From JAFGVL01 sp964546015 (GTDB lineage: Bacteria > Bacteroidota > Bacteroidia > Bacteroidales > Paludibacteraceae), in contig CAZJHO010000006.1 of the NCBI GenBank assembly GCA_964546015.1, positions 1-64,000 of the forward strand: a stretch of DNA of 64,000 nucleotides, written 5' to 3'. Below the pieces are notes generated by a model. It saw nothing but the letters and a program-made list of their open reading frames with translations. It was not told where the DNA came from and searched no databases. The translations under genes and the position numbers were made by a program. Below are positions 34,584 to 43,122 of this stretch, piece after piece. Position 1 is the stretch's first letter; each line of letters opens with the position of its first letter.

Positions 34584-36049
34584 TAGTGTTTTTTCTTTTT
34601 GCGAAATAATTTCTGTATCTGTTTCCAAAATTTCCAATAGGTATCACTATTGAAAATAGGAGAGTCTGTTGCTGCTTTATAAGTGAAAAACAAACCAATT
34701 GGTAATAAGCACATAGAACTTAGCCAAATACCTTTCCAAACAATCCAAATTTCTTCTCTTGCTAATTTGTAACCCATTTGGTCGATAGTATAATATATGA
34801 TAAACATCAGCACCGAAATGGTAATGGATATACCTAATCCTCCTTTTCGTATGATAGCTCCCAATGGTGCGCCGATGAAGAAAAATATCAAACAAGCAAA
34901 AGATAGCGTAAATTTACGATGCCATTCTATACGGTTTTTTATTTTATCTGAGTTGATAGATGCGATGAAGATTCCATTATTTTCTATTTCGGTTTGTGTA
35001 AATTTAGCTTGATTGATGGCATATTGCAACGATTTTTTTTTCTGTTCTTCAGAAAACCCATTTGAGAGCGGGTTTTTCTCTGCTTCGGCTAGCTTTTGAG
35101 GAGTCGATTCGGCAAGGCTATATCCGTAATTGGTATTTCTGCCTAAAAAATGTGATTTTAAAAAAGAATTTGACATGATACCGATAATGCTGTCCGAACG
35201 ATGATGCAATGAATCAATAGCTTCTTGTAGTTGTACAATATTACGACTCAAATGTTTATTCCTGTTAAAACTTTCTTCGTCTATTTTAAAATTGGAATCA
35301 AAATCAATTAAAAATTCTTTCTCAACAAAAGATTCTCTTCGATAAGGAATGCTTCTATTGCTGGCGTGAAATCCGTCCGATTTTTTTAAATTTTCGAAAG
35401 TTTCTCCACTATACAATTTTACGATCAAATACATTTTGTCGGACGACATTTGTATGCGTGCAGAATCAGCAGAAGTAACATTGGCATTGCTAAATCCTTT
35501 CGAAAAATCGTAAACCATTACATCTCTGAGCAATTTACCTTCATCTTCCTTGTTTCTTACATAAATGTTATACCCTTGAATCCCTGAATAAAATTCTCCG
35601 GTTGGTATTTCAACTTCCGGTGAAGTATTTTTTATGGAATACAATAGAGCAGTCATTTTTTTTTGTGTAATCGGCAACACATTGTTTGAGAAAAAAAATG
35701 CTCCGATACAAGTACAAGAAATGAGAATAATAAGAGATAACATAATCCGGAATAAAGATATTCCCGATGCCTTTAATGCAGTGAGTTCGAAATTCTCGCC
35801 CAAATTCCCGAAAGTCATTATAGATGCTAATAGAATAGCTAACGGCAATGCTAACGGTATGACGCTAAAACCCGCATATAGAAAAAATTCTGCTAAGACA
35901 GCAAAGCTGAGTCCTTTGCCTACTATATCGTTGATGTAGCGCCAAAATACTTGCATCAATAAAATAAAGCTGCATATAAAAATAGTGGCAAAAAATAGCT
36001 CGATAAATCGTTTGAGAAGATAGCTGTCAACACGCTTGATTCCTAACAT
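34583..36049 (-). CDS. LptF/LptG-family permease
   Basis: This 488-aa inner-membrane protein belongs to the YjgP/YjgQ family, which forms the LptFG part of the lipopolysaccharide export ABC transporter. Three hydrophobic helices lie in the first 110 or so residues (FIELFFATIFICSFILLMQV, AGFSVIPLALPLAILLASIM, then SLIILISCTCIGAFFF). A large periplasmic beta-jellyroll segment with YNIYVRNKEDEGKLLRDVMV follows, then three helices near the end starting ACLIFFFIGAPLGAIIRKGG. ATG 36049 is chosen over an upstream TTG at 36070. The stop overlaps the ribBA start by one base. Confidence 0.88.
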   Translation of the reverse strand: MLGIKRVDSYLLKRFIELFFATIFICSFILLMQVFWRYINDIVGKGLSFAVLAEFFLYAGFSVIPLALPLAILLASIMTFGNLGENFELTALKASGISLFRIMLSLIILISCTCIGAFFFSNNVLPITQKKMTALLYSIKNTSPEVEIPTGEFYSGIQGYNIYVRNKEDEGKLLRDVMVYDFSKGFSNANVTSADSARIQMSSDKMYLIVKLYSGETFENLKKSDGFHASNRSIPYRRESFVEKEFLIDFDSNFKIDEESFNRNKHLSRNIVQLQEAIDSLHHRSDSIIGIMSNSFLKSHFLGRNTNYGYSLAESTPQKLAEAEKNPLSNGFSEEQKKKSLQYAINQAKFTQTEIENNGIFIASINSDKIKNRIEWHRKFTLSFACLIFFFIGAPLGAIIRKGGLGISITISVLMFIIYYTIDQMGYKLAREEIWIVWKGIWLSSMCLLPIGLFFTYKAATDSPIFNSDTYWKFWKQIQKLFRKKKKH

Positions 36050-36093
36050 AAATTTCAAATTGGTTTGCAAAAGTAGTAAATTTTGAGCTGATT

Positions 36094-37233
36094 TTACTCA
36101 AATTTTACATCAATTACGCATAATTCGGAAACAGTGCCAATCCGAAACGGTGGCCCCCATAAGCCGATACCCGATGATACATAAAAATGAGAGTTTCCTT
36201 TTTTCTTATAACCATAAGGCAATTCGTACATCTTTTTTACTATCAAATTAATAGGGAAAAATTGTCCCATATGTGTATGTCCGGACAGTTGTAGGTCAAT
36301 ACCATTATCTACGCTGTTTTGCAAATCATTTGGTTGGTGGTCCATTAAGAAAACAGGTAATTTTTTGTCTATCGATTTTGTTATGGATGCTAATGATAAA
36401 CGGTCTGTCTTACTACGATCCTCTCTTCCGACTAAATAAAAACTGTTATCAATTAATAAAGCTGTATCTTTCAGTAACTTTATAGAAGTATTATTTTTTA
36501 TGTATTCACAAATGCCTGTCTTGTCGAAAAGATCATGATTGCCAGTTACTGCGTATGTTCCAAGAGGTGCATTTATTTTGTAAAATTCTTTGTTGATTTC
36601 TGTTTCTTTCAATGGGCGGATATTTCCATCAATAATATCTCCGGCTATACATACTATATCGGGGTTTTGTCCGTTAATTAAATTGATATATTTTTTCAAT
36701 TGTTCGTTTTGAATAGTATATCCTAAATGAATATCACTTATCATTACAATTCTCAGTTTCTTGAAATTAGGAGTTTCTTTTTCTATATCTAAGGATAAGT
36801 GTGTTATCGTAGGATGATTGAATTTTATATATCCGATGATCAAAATAATGCTTACCCCAATAATGTTTACTGCCAATAAAAAATATTTTATTTTTTGATA
36901 ATGACCGTAAACAAATTCAGGAAAAAAAGGTAGAAAATGATTGATTAATCGTAATAAATCAATGACAATGACAATTAGTAGGAAATAAATCATTGCCGCA
37001 AACCAGATATTGCCAATCCATTGTATAGTAGAAACTAATTTTAGTGGCAATATGTTTTCTGTCAATTTGCCGCAAACGAATGATAAACATAAACATCCGA
37101 AAAGAGCACAAAAAACTATCCGAAAATACGATTCATTAGGGAAAACTTGCCATCCGCGAATAAATAAATAGGTGTTTATGCTGAAGTAAATGCATAAACT
37201 AATTAGAATGAAAAGAATCATTTTGGTATTCAT
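36094..37233 (-). CDS. Membrane-anchored metallophosphoesterase
   Basis: This 379-aa calcineurin-like phosphoesterase is of the YkuE/YaeI type. Four N-terminal hydrophobic segments (about residues 5-145) anchor it. The dimetal catalytic motifs follow in order: VMISDIHLGYT, VCIAGDIIDGN, AVTGNHDLFD and LQLSGHTHMGQFFP. The conserved closing block is SSGIGLWGPPFRIG. Family members hydrolyse phosphodiesters or UDP-sugar lipids such as UDP-2,3-diacylglucosamine; the substrate here is unknown. It sits 44 bases upstream of the permease on the same strand. Confidence 0.85.
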   Translation of the reverse strand: MNTKMILFILISLCIYFSINTYLFIRGWQVFPNESYFRIVFCALFGCLCLSFVCGKLTENILPLKLVSTIQWIGNIWFAAMIYFLLIVIVIDLLRLINHFLPFFPEFVYGHYQKIKYFLLAVNIIGVSIILIIGYIKFNHPTITHLSLDIEKETPNFKKLRIVMISDIHLGYTIQNEQLKKYINLINGQNPDIVCIAGDIIDGNIRPLKETEINKEFYKINAPLGTYAVTGNHDLFDKTGICEYIKNNTSIKLLKDTALLIDNSFYLVGREDRSKTDRLSLASITKSIDKKLPVFLMDHQPNDLQNSVDNGIDLQLSGHTHMGQFFPINLIVKKMYELPYGYKKKGNSHFYVSSGIGLWGPPFRIGTVSELCVIDVKFE

Positions 37234-37456
37234 ACAAATTATTTGCTTGCAAAGGTAATATTTTAATGAGCTAAAAAGAATTATTTTAAAAGTTTGATAA
37301 TTAAACAGTTGACTTGCTTGTTTAATTTGACTTTGTTAAATTTTTATCTATTTTTAAATAAAAAAATTAGGTATTTTGATATATTATTATCATTTTTGTT
37401 GCTCGATAAAGAAAGAATCAAAACAAACCAAAAATTAATCTTTAAACTTTTTATTT

Positions 37457-39154
37457 ATGAGAAAACTATCGTTTTTAACAGTTCTCGCCCTGTTGACGGC
37501 AATTTCTTTTACTTCATGTAAAAAAATGGGGCCATTATCTGCCGAATATTTTAAAGTAGATCCAGCTGTCTTGGAAGCCAAAGGAGGTAAAGTAGAGGCT
37601 ACTATTACCGGTACTTTCCCTGAAGAGTATGTAAAGAAAAAAGCTGTAATCACAGTTGTTCCGGTATTAAAATATAACGGTACGGAAGAAAAACTTCAGA
37701 CAAAAGTTTTCCAAGGTGAAAAAGTAAAAGGTAATGACGAACAGATCTCTTACAAAATGGGTGGAACCTACACTCATAAGGTATCTTTCGACTTCAAACC
37801 CGGGATGGAAAAATCAGAACTTTATCTTCAGTTTGAAGTAAAAGTAGGGAAGAAAGTAGTTACTATTCCTGAAGTAAAAATAGCTGATGGTATAAACACT
37901 ACTTATATGCTTGCAAAAGCAGATAAATTAGAGCCAATCTTTTCATCAGATGCATTCCAACGCTCTATTCTTGAAAAACAAGAAGCAGAAATCAATTTCT
38001 TGGTTGGTCAAGCAAATATCCGTTCTACTGAGCTGAAAAGAGAAGACTTAGTTGCTTTGGGTGACAAATTGAAAGAAATTAGCAAAGAAAAAGAAACAAA
38101 ATCAATTTCAGGTTTAGAAATTGCAGGATATGCTTCTCCGGAAGGTAGTCTTGAATTTAATACCACTTTAGCTGAAAAACGCGAAAAAGTTGCTGCTGAT
38201 TATGTCAACAAAGAAATGAAAAAACTGAAAGAATCTGCTCAAATAGATTCTAAATATACTCCTGAAGATTGGGAAGGATTCCAACAATTAGTAGCAAATT
38301 CTTCTATTCAAGACAAAGATTTGATCTTAAGTGTATTGTCTAATTATTCAGACCCAAACCAACGCGAGGTGGAAATCCGTAAGCTTTCTGCAGCATTTAA
38401 AGCATTGGAAACTGATATTTTACCAAAACTCCGTCGTTCTAAGTTGAAGCTTACTTATGAAATTACAGGTAAAACCGATGAACAATTAATTGCTGCTGCA
38501 ACCACTAATCCGTCTTCTTTAACTGTTGAAGAATTATTGTTTTCAGCTACATTAATTAGCGATCTGGGTCAAAAAGCTGCAATTTATACTAGCGGAACAG
38601 AGTTGTTTGCAAATGATTACCGTGTATTCAACAATTTGGGTGCAACAAAATATTTGCAAGGTGACTTAGCTGGAGCAGAACAAGCTTTCTCTAAAGCAGC
38701 CTCTTTATCATCTTCGGCTAAAGAAGTAAGTTACAATTCTGCTATCGTAAATATTAGAAAAGGTGATATGAAGTCTGCTGAATCTTTGTTAGGAAAGTCA
38801 GCCGGTTTGGGAGCAAAAGTAGATGCAGCTTTAGGTGTCGTTTACCTTTATAAAGGTGATTATGGCGCAGCAAACAATGCTATGTCTATCGAAAAATCAA
38901 ATAATGCAGCAATTGCTAAATTGGTAACTAAAAACACTTCAGCTGCTACTACAATTTTAAATGAAATAAGTACTCCTGATGCCACAACAGCTTATTTGAA
39001 AGCTATTATAGCGGCTCGTTTGGGAGATAAAAACAATGTTTACGCAAACCTAAGAGAAGCTGTTAAAAATAATGATTTGAAGAAACGCGCAGCTACTGAT
39101 ATTGAGTTCGCTAAATATAGTACAGAAGAAGCATTTGATCAATTGATCAAATAA
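37457..39154 (+). CDS. OmpA/TPR-type lipoprotein
   Basis: This 565-aa outer-membrane lipoprotein is predicted from a type II signal peptide with lipobox Cys21 (LLTAISFTSCKK). The middle part contains an OmpA-like block, LEIAGYASPEGSLEFNTTLAEKREKVAADYV (quoted as LEIAGYASPEG then NTTLAEKREKVAADYV), suggesting peptidoglycan contact. The C-terminal third holds TPR-like helices (VFNNLGATKYLQGDLAGAEQ and AFSKAASLSS, then ALGVVYLYKGDYGAA). Similar proteins are widespread in Bacteroidales and abundant in outer-membrane fractions; their exact role is unsettled. It is transcribed alone and followed by a terminator. Confidence 0.75.
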   Translation: MRKLSFLTVLALLTAISFTSCKKMGPLSAEYFKVDPAVLEAKGGKVEATITGTFPEEYVKKKAVITVVPVLKYNGTEEKLQTKVFQGEKVKGNDEQISYKMGGTYTHKVSFDFKPGMEKSELYLQFEVKVGKKVVTIPEVKIADGINTTYMLAKADKLEPIFSSDAFQRSILEKQEAEINFLVGQANIRSTELKREDLVALGDKLKEISKEKETKSISGLEIAGYASPEGSLEFNTTLAEKREKVAADYVNKEMKKLKESAQIDSKYTPEDWEGFQQLVANSSIQDKDLILSVLSNYSDPNQREVEIRKLSAAFKALETDILPKLRRSKLKLTYEITGKTDEQLIAAATTNPSSLTVEELLFSATLISDLGQKAAIYTSGTELFANDYRVFNNLGATKYLQGDLAGAEQAFSKAASLSSSAKEVSYNSAIVNIRKGDMKSAESLLGKSAGLGAKVDAALGVVYLYKGDYGAANNAMSIEKSNNAAIAKLVTKNTSAATTILNEISTPDATTAYLKAIIAARLGDKNNVYANLREAVKNNDLKKRAATDIEFAKYSTEEAFDQLIK

Positions 39155-39178
39155 AAAAATCTTTTAGAATAATTATTC

Positions 39179-39213
39179 AAAAAAACGCAGTGAGGATTTC
39201 TTGCTGCGTTTTT
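39179..39213 (+). terminator. Terminator after the OmpA/TPR lipoprotein
   Basis: A CGCAG/CTGCG stem extended by A/T pairs (39179-39189 with 39203-39213) ends in a T run. Confidence 0.75.
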
Positions 39214-39249
39214 TATTTTTATTTCAGTGGTGGATACAATGTATTTTAA

Positions 39250-39257
39250 TACATTTG
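39250..39257 (+). promoter_or_regulatory. -7 box for the glycosyltransferase gene
   Basis: TACATTTG lies 41 bases before the ATG at 39298. Confidence 0.45.
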
Positions 39258-39297
39258 TGATTTTGTATAAAACACTAATTGAAAAATTAAAATAGAC

Positions 39298-40749
39298 ATG
39301 ATAAATTGTTTTATCCTTTATTCGGATGAGCAATCTGCTAAAAAAACAGTAGATTCTCTACGCCAAAGTTCTTTAGTAAATGAAATATTCCTTCTGCAAA
39401 CAGTAGATGCCCTACCTCAAATCGAAGGATGCAAGCAGTTGAAGATTGATGGTTTCCAAAGTTCCGAAACACTTCGTGTCATTGCTCAATATGCATCCTC
39501 TAAATTAACTTTATTATACACAAAGCATACACCTCTTGAATTAGGACAATTTGCTATAGAGCGAATGGTGCAGGTTTTTGAAGATGTCACTCCCGGTATG
39601 TTATACACTGATTATTATCAGCAAACAGACGGAAAAAATAAATCAATTCCAACAATCGATTACCAAATCGGAAGTGTACGCGATGATTTTAATTTCGGTT
39701 CAGTACTCTTATATAATACGAGTTTGATTCGAAGTTTTGTGAAAAGTGATTTGTTATCCTCGTATCAATTTGCAGCTTTATATGCTTTGAGATTATATGT
39801 ATCGGAACAAATGCCTATATTTCATCTGAATGAATTTTTATATACAGAAGTGGAGGAAGATACCCGTAAAAGTGGTGAGAAACAATTCGATTATGTCGAT
39901 CCTAAAAATAGGGAAGTGCAAATTGAGATGGAAAAAGTTTTTACTCGACATCTGAAACAAATAGGTGTATTTTTAGAACCATCATTTAAAAATGTAGATT
40001 TTGAACTCCATCCGTTTGATGTGGAAGCATCTGTGATTATTCCTGTTCGTAATCGAATACAAACAATTGAAGATGCGATTAAGTCGGTTCTTTCACAAAA
40101 AACTACTTTTCCATTTAATTTGATAATAATAGATAATCATTCTATTGATGGAACAACTGAGCTTGTGCGGAAATATGCACAGGAAGATCCCCGTGTAGTG
40201 CATCTGGTTCCTGAACGAACGGATTTGGGGATTGGTGGTTGTTGGAATGAAGGAGTACAAAATGTACATTGTGGTAAATTTGCAGTTCAACTGGATAGTG
40301 ATGATGTATATGCTTCTGAGAAAACATTACAAATAATAGTAGATGCTTTTTATGAGCAAAAAACAGCGATGATAATAGGTTCTTACACTATGACGGACTT
40401 TAAGATGCAAACAATCCCTCCCGGATTAATTGATCATAAAGAATGGACTCCGGAAAATGGACGAAATAATGCTTTGAGAATAAATGGATTAGGTGCTCCA
40501 AGGGCATTTTATACTCCGATTTTGAGAAAGATAAAAGTGCCTAATACCAGTTATGGAGAAGATTATGCGTTAGGTTTGCGTATTAGTCGGGAATATCAAA
40601 TAGGAAGAATATATGAATCGGTTTATCTTTGTCGTCGTTGGGATGAGAATTCTGATGCCTCTCTGGATATTTTAAAACAAAACACTTATAATTTGTATAA
40701 GGATAAGCTTCGTAGTATTGAAATTATGGCAAGAAAGAATATGAAGTAG
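39298..40749 (+). CDS. Family 2 glycosyltransferase with N-terminal extension
   Basis: The 483-aa protein has a GT2 catalytic domain in its second half: VEASVIIPVRNRIQTIEDAI near residue 242, LIIIDNHSIDGTTELVRKYA, and the DxD-type metal site FAVQLDSDDVYAS near residue 338. The first 235 residues are a second alpha/beta region that may be a degenerate glycosyltransferase-like domain (MINCFILYSDEQSAKKT; TLLYTKHTPLELGQFAIERM). No membrane helix is seen, so it is probably cytoplasmic. The acceptor is unknown, and no polysaccharide cluster surrounds it. Confidence 0.8.
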   Translation: MINCFILYSDEQSAKKTVDSLRQSSLVNEIFLLQTVDALPQIEGCKQLKIDGFQSSETLRVIAQYASSKLTLLYTKHTPLELGQFAIERMVQVFEDVTPGMLYTDYYQQTDGKNKSIPTIDYQIGSVRDDFNFGSVLLYNTSLIRSFVKSDLLSSYQFAALYALRLYVSEQMPIFHLNEFLYTEVEEDTRKSGEKQFDYVDPKNREVQIEMEKVFTRHLKQIGVFLEPSFKNVDFELHPFDVEASVIIPVRNRIQTIEDAIKSVLSQKTTFPFNLIIIDNHSIDGTTELVRKYAQEDPRVVHLVPERTDLGIGGCWNEGVQNVHCGKFAVQLDSDDVYASEKTLQIIVDAFYEQKTAMIIGSYTMTDFKMQTIPPGLIDHKEWTPENGRNNALRINGLGAPRAFYTPILRKIKVPNTSYGEDYALGLRISREYQIGRIYESVYLCRRWDENSDASLDILKQNTYNLYKDKLRSIEIMARKNMK

Positions 40750-40768
40750 TATTATAATTTAGTTAAAT

Positions 40769-40800
40769 ACGGTGTTCACTAATGTGGATGCCGTTTTTTT
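40769..40800 (+). terminator. Terminator after the glycosyltransferase
   Basis: An imperfect stem with ACGG/CCGT at the base (40769-40779 with 40784-40794) is followed by seven T. Confidence 0.7.
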
Positions 40801-40926
40801 ATTTAGCATTATTGATAAATTTTATCAAAAAGACACCAAAAATGTAAATAATCTGACTTCTTTTTTGATTTTAATCGTTTTTTGTTGTAAAAAATCATCT
40901 TTTTGACGAAAAAAATTACAAAAAGC

Positions 40927-40957
40927 TTTGCAAATTTAAATTGTATGTATATTTTTG
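40927..40957 (+). promoter_or_regulatory. Consensus promoter for gdhA
   Basis: TTTG at 40927-40930 and TATTTTTG at 40950-40957 are spaced exactly 19 bases, a textbook Bacteroidota housekeeping promoter. The leader is about 45 bases. Confidence 0.75.
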
Positions 40958-41008
40958 CAGCGGAAAAATGATTTAACACGAAATATTAATAAACTAAATC
41001 TTTAAACA

Positions 41009-42361
41009 ATGTCAGAAAGAAACGAACATTTAGAAGAATTTATGGCAGCAGTGATTGCCAAAAATCCTGGTGAGTTGGAATTTCACCAAGCAGTACGCGA
41101 AGTTGCTACTTCGTTAATTCCTTTTATTGATGCTAATCCTAAATATAAAACAGCTAAAATTCTTGAAAGAATGGCTGAGCCGGAACGCGCAATAACTTTC
41201 CGTGTGCCTTGGATGGATGATAAGGGTGATATCCAGATCAATCGCGGTTTTCGTATCGAAATGAATAGCGCTATCGGACCTTACAAAGGTGGTTTGCGTT
41301 TTCACCCATCAGTAAATATGGGTATCCTTCGCTTTTTAGCATTTGAGCAAGTGTTAAAGAACAGCTTAACAACATTGCCAATGGGTGGTGGCAAAGGAGG
41401 TTCCGATTTTGATCCTAAAGAAAAATCGGATGCTGAGATTATGCGTTTTTGCCAAAGCTTTATGACAGAATTGTGTCGTCATATCGGTCCTGATACTGAT
41501 GTGCCTGCAGGTGATATAGGCGTAGGAGCTCGCGAAATCGGTTACATGTTCGGTCAATACAAGCGCATCCGTAACGAATTTACAGGTGTGTTAACAGGTA
41601 AAGGTCTTAATTGGGGTGGCAGTTTGATTCGTCCTGAAGCTACAGGATATGGTTGCGTGTATTTTGCACAAGAAATGCTTAAAACTAAAGGCGAAGATTT
41701 CAAAGGAAAAATTGTTCTTGTTTCAGGTTCGGGTAATGTGGCTCAATATGCTGTAGAAAAAGCGAACCAATTAGGTGCTAAAGTAGTTACTTTGTCAGAT
41801 TCTAACGGTTTTATTTATGATGCAGACGGTATCAATGAAGAAAAACTGGCTTTTGTTTTGGAATTGAAAAATGTAAAACGCGGTCGTATTTCAGAATATG
41901 TGGCTAAATATCCATCAGCAAAATATTTTGAAGGCAAGCTTCCTTGGGGTATTAAATGTGATATTGCCCTTCCTTGTGCTACTCAAAACGAAATCAACGA
42001 AGAAGATGCAAAAACATTGGTTGCTAACGGTTGTAAAGTTGTTGCCGAAGGTGCAAATATGCCTTCTACAAACGAAGCAATCGAAGTATATTTGGCTGCA
42101 AAAATTCTTTATGGTCCTGGAAAGGCTGCTAATGCAGGTGGTGTAGCTACTTCAGGTTTGGAAATGACTCAGAACTCTATGCGTCTTCCTTGGACTCGTG
42201 AAGAAGTCGATGCTAAATTACACCAAATCATGATTAATATTCACAAAACTTGCATGAAATATGGCAAAGAAAAAGATGGATTTGTTAACTATGTAAAAGG
42301 TGCGAACATTGGTGGATTTATCAAAGTAGCCGATGCTATGATTGAACAAGGTTTAGTGTAA
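41009..42361 (+). CDS. gdhA: Glutamate dehydrogenase (probably NADP-specific)
   Basis: GdhA interconverts 2-oxoglutarate plus ammonia and glutamate. The 450-aa hexameric type enzyme shows RVPWMDDKGDIQINRGFRIE, the substrate-binding IGPYKGGLRFHPSVN, and the catalytic lysine region TLPMGGGKGGSDFDPKEKSD. PAGDIGVGAREIGYMFGQYK follows, and the nucleotide-binding VLVSGSGNVAQYAVEKANQL. The length and the GKGGSDFDP version are typical of NADP-dependent biosynthetic enzymes; cofactor choice is inferred. Confidence 0.95.
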   Translation: MSERNEHLEEFMAAVIAKNPGELEFHQAVREVATSLIPFIDANPKYKTAKILERMAEPERAITFRVPWMDDKGDIQINRGFRIEMNSAIGPYKGGLRFHPSVNMGILRFLAFEQVLKNSLTTLPMGGGKGGSDFDPKEKSDAEIMRFCQSFMTELCRHIGPDTDVPAGDIGVGAREIGYMFGQYKRIRNEFTGVLTGKGLNWGGSLIRPEATGYGCVYFAQEMLKTKGEDFKGKIVLVSGSGNVAQYAVEKANQLGAKVVTLSDSNGFIYDADGINEEKLAFVLELKNVKRGRISEYVAKYPSAKYFEGKLPWGIKCDIALPCATQNEINEEDAKTLVANGCKVVAEGANMPSTNEAIEVYLAAKILYGPGKAANAGGVATSGLEMTQNSMRLPWTREEVDAKLHQIMINIHKTCMKYGKEKDGFVNYVKGANIGGFIKVADAMIEQGLV

Positions 42362-42390
42362 TCGTTTTACTTTTCTATATATTTTTTTAA

Positions 42391-42425
42391 CAACCACCTC
42401 TTTGTTTAGAGGTGGTTTTTCTTTT
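42391..42425 (+). terminator. Terminator after gdhA
   Basis: A 9-bp stem (42392-42400 with 42409-42417, core CCACCTC) is followed by a T run. Confidence 0.88.
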
Positions 42426-42476
42426 TTCTGAAGGCATTTTCTCAAACATCTTTTGATGGTATTTTTAGTGAAATAT

Positions 42477-42507
42477 TTTGCGAGTTTTGTCAACTTTTAT
42501 ATATTTG
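42477..42507 (+). promoter_or_regulatory. Consensus promoter for the tRNA-Gly locus
   Basis: TTTG at 42477-42480 and TATATTTG at 42500-42507 are spaced 19 bases. Transcription would begin near 42514, a few bases before the first tRNA half. No other -7 box is seen before the intact tRNA, so this promoter probably serves the whole locus. Confidence 0.75.
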
Positions 42508-42518
42508 CACCCACAGTT

Positions 42519-42621
42519 GCGAAAGTAGCTCAGTTGGTAGAGCACAACCTTGCCCCAAAAGGTTTTTTTAAGGGGAAAACCCCAACCTTGACAAGATTAT
42601 TACGAAAACAACAAAATAATT
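42519..42621 (+). pseudogene. 5' half of tRNA-Gly fused to a hairpin, repeat copy 1
   Basis: The first 36 bases equal tRNA-Gly(GCC) positions 1-36, ending exactly at the last anticodon base. The remaining 67 bases are not tRNA 3' half. They hold a possible terminator-like hairpin (42546-42551 with 42559-42564, then five T), a GGGGAAAACCCC hairpin, and an inverted copy of the anticodon-arm sequence (42579-42595, one mismatch). There is no T arm or 3' acceptor strand, so it cannot be a functional tRNA. It repeats at an exact 103-base period. Confidence 0.85.
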
Positions 42622-42724
42622 GCGAAAGTAGCTCAGTTGGTAGAGCACAACCTTGCCCCAAAAGGTTTTTTTAAGGGGAAAACCCCAACCTTGGCAAGAT
42701 TATTACGAAAATAACAAAATAATT
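42622..42724 (+). pseudogene. 5' half of tRNA-Gly fused to a hairpin, repeat copy 2
   Basis: This copy is identical to copy 1 except for a G/A change in the inverted anticodon-arm segment and a T/C change near the end. Here the inverted segment (42682-42698) is perfectly complementary over 17 bases to 42755-42771 of the intact tRNA, covering the anticodon and the 3' side of its stem. Within the copy, the CTTGCC of the tRNA half can pair with GGCAAG of the inverted segment to give a long bulged hairpin. Confidence 0.85.
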
Positions 42725-42797
42725 GCGAAAGTAGCTCAGTTGGTAGAGCACAACCTTGCCAAGGTTGGGGTCGCGGGTTCGAGTCCCGTTTTTCGCT
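42725..42797 (+). tRNA. tRNA-Gly (anticodon GCC)
   Basis: This 73-base cloverleaf is complete. The acceptor strand GCGAAAG pairs with TTTTCGC (last pair G-U). The D arm is GCTC/GAGC and the anticodon stem CAACC/GGTTG has loop TTGCCAA (anticodon GCC). The T arm is GCGGG/CCCGT with TTCGAGT loop. The discriminator is T, as usual for glycine. CCA is not encoded. It is read from the promoter at 42477-42507 through two half-tRNA repeats and is followed by a terminator. Confidence 0.96.
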
Positions 42798-42802
42798 CAA
42801 AG

Positions 42803-42833
42803 AAAAGAGACTTTATAGAAAGTCTCTTTTTTA
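42803..42833 (+). terminator. Terminator after tRNA-Gly
   Basis: A perfect 12-bp stem (42803-42814 with 42819-42830), loop ATAG, is followed by T residues. Confidence 0.88.
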
Positions 42834-43015
42834 TTTTCATTAAATTGAACTTACTTTGTTAATCTTAGTTAAATGTTTAATTTTATATTATTGAGATATT
42901 GAAAATATAAAAGATGAAAAATTTATTTTTTATAATAAAAACGAAAGCTTGTCGTTATTTGTAATAATATTTTTTTATATTTTTTTAAGATATAAGATGC
43001 TTTGATACAATAAAG

Positions 43016-43023
43016 TATATTTG
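43016..43023 (+). promoter_or_regulatory. -7 box for the giant pectate lyase
   Basis: TATATTTG lies about 100 bases upstream of the ATG in a very AT-rich gap. The -33 element is unclear. Confidence 0.4.
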
Positions 43024-43122
43024 AAATTTAATTAACTTGCAACCCTATTTTATGATGTAATATTATTTTTTTATATTAAAACCTAAAATAGCGAAACCAT
43101 AAACCTTAAATCTAATACTAAA

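Noticed and set aside
42519..42724. Counting the two tRNA-Gly half repeats as additional tRNA genes.
   Set aside because: They lack the 3' anticodon strand, T arm and acceptor 3' strand, so no cloverleaf can form.
42453..42862. Short ORFs over the tRNA repeats.
   Set aside because: They arise because the 103-base repeats contain open frames; they cover the promoter and tRNA and match no protein.
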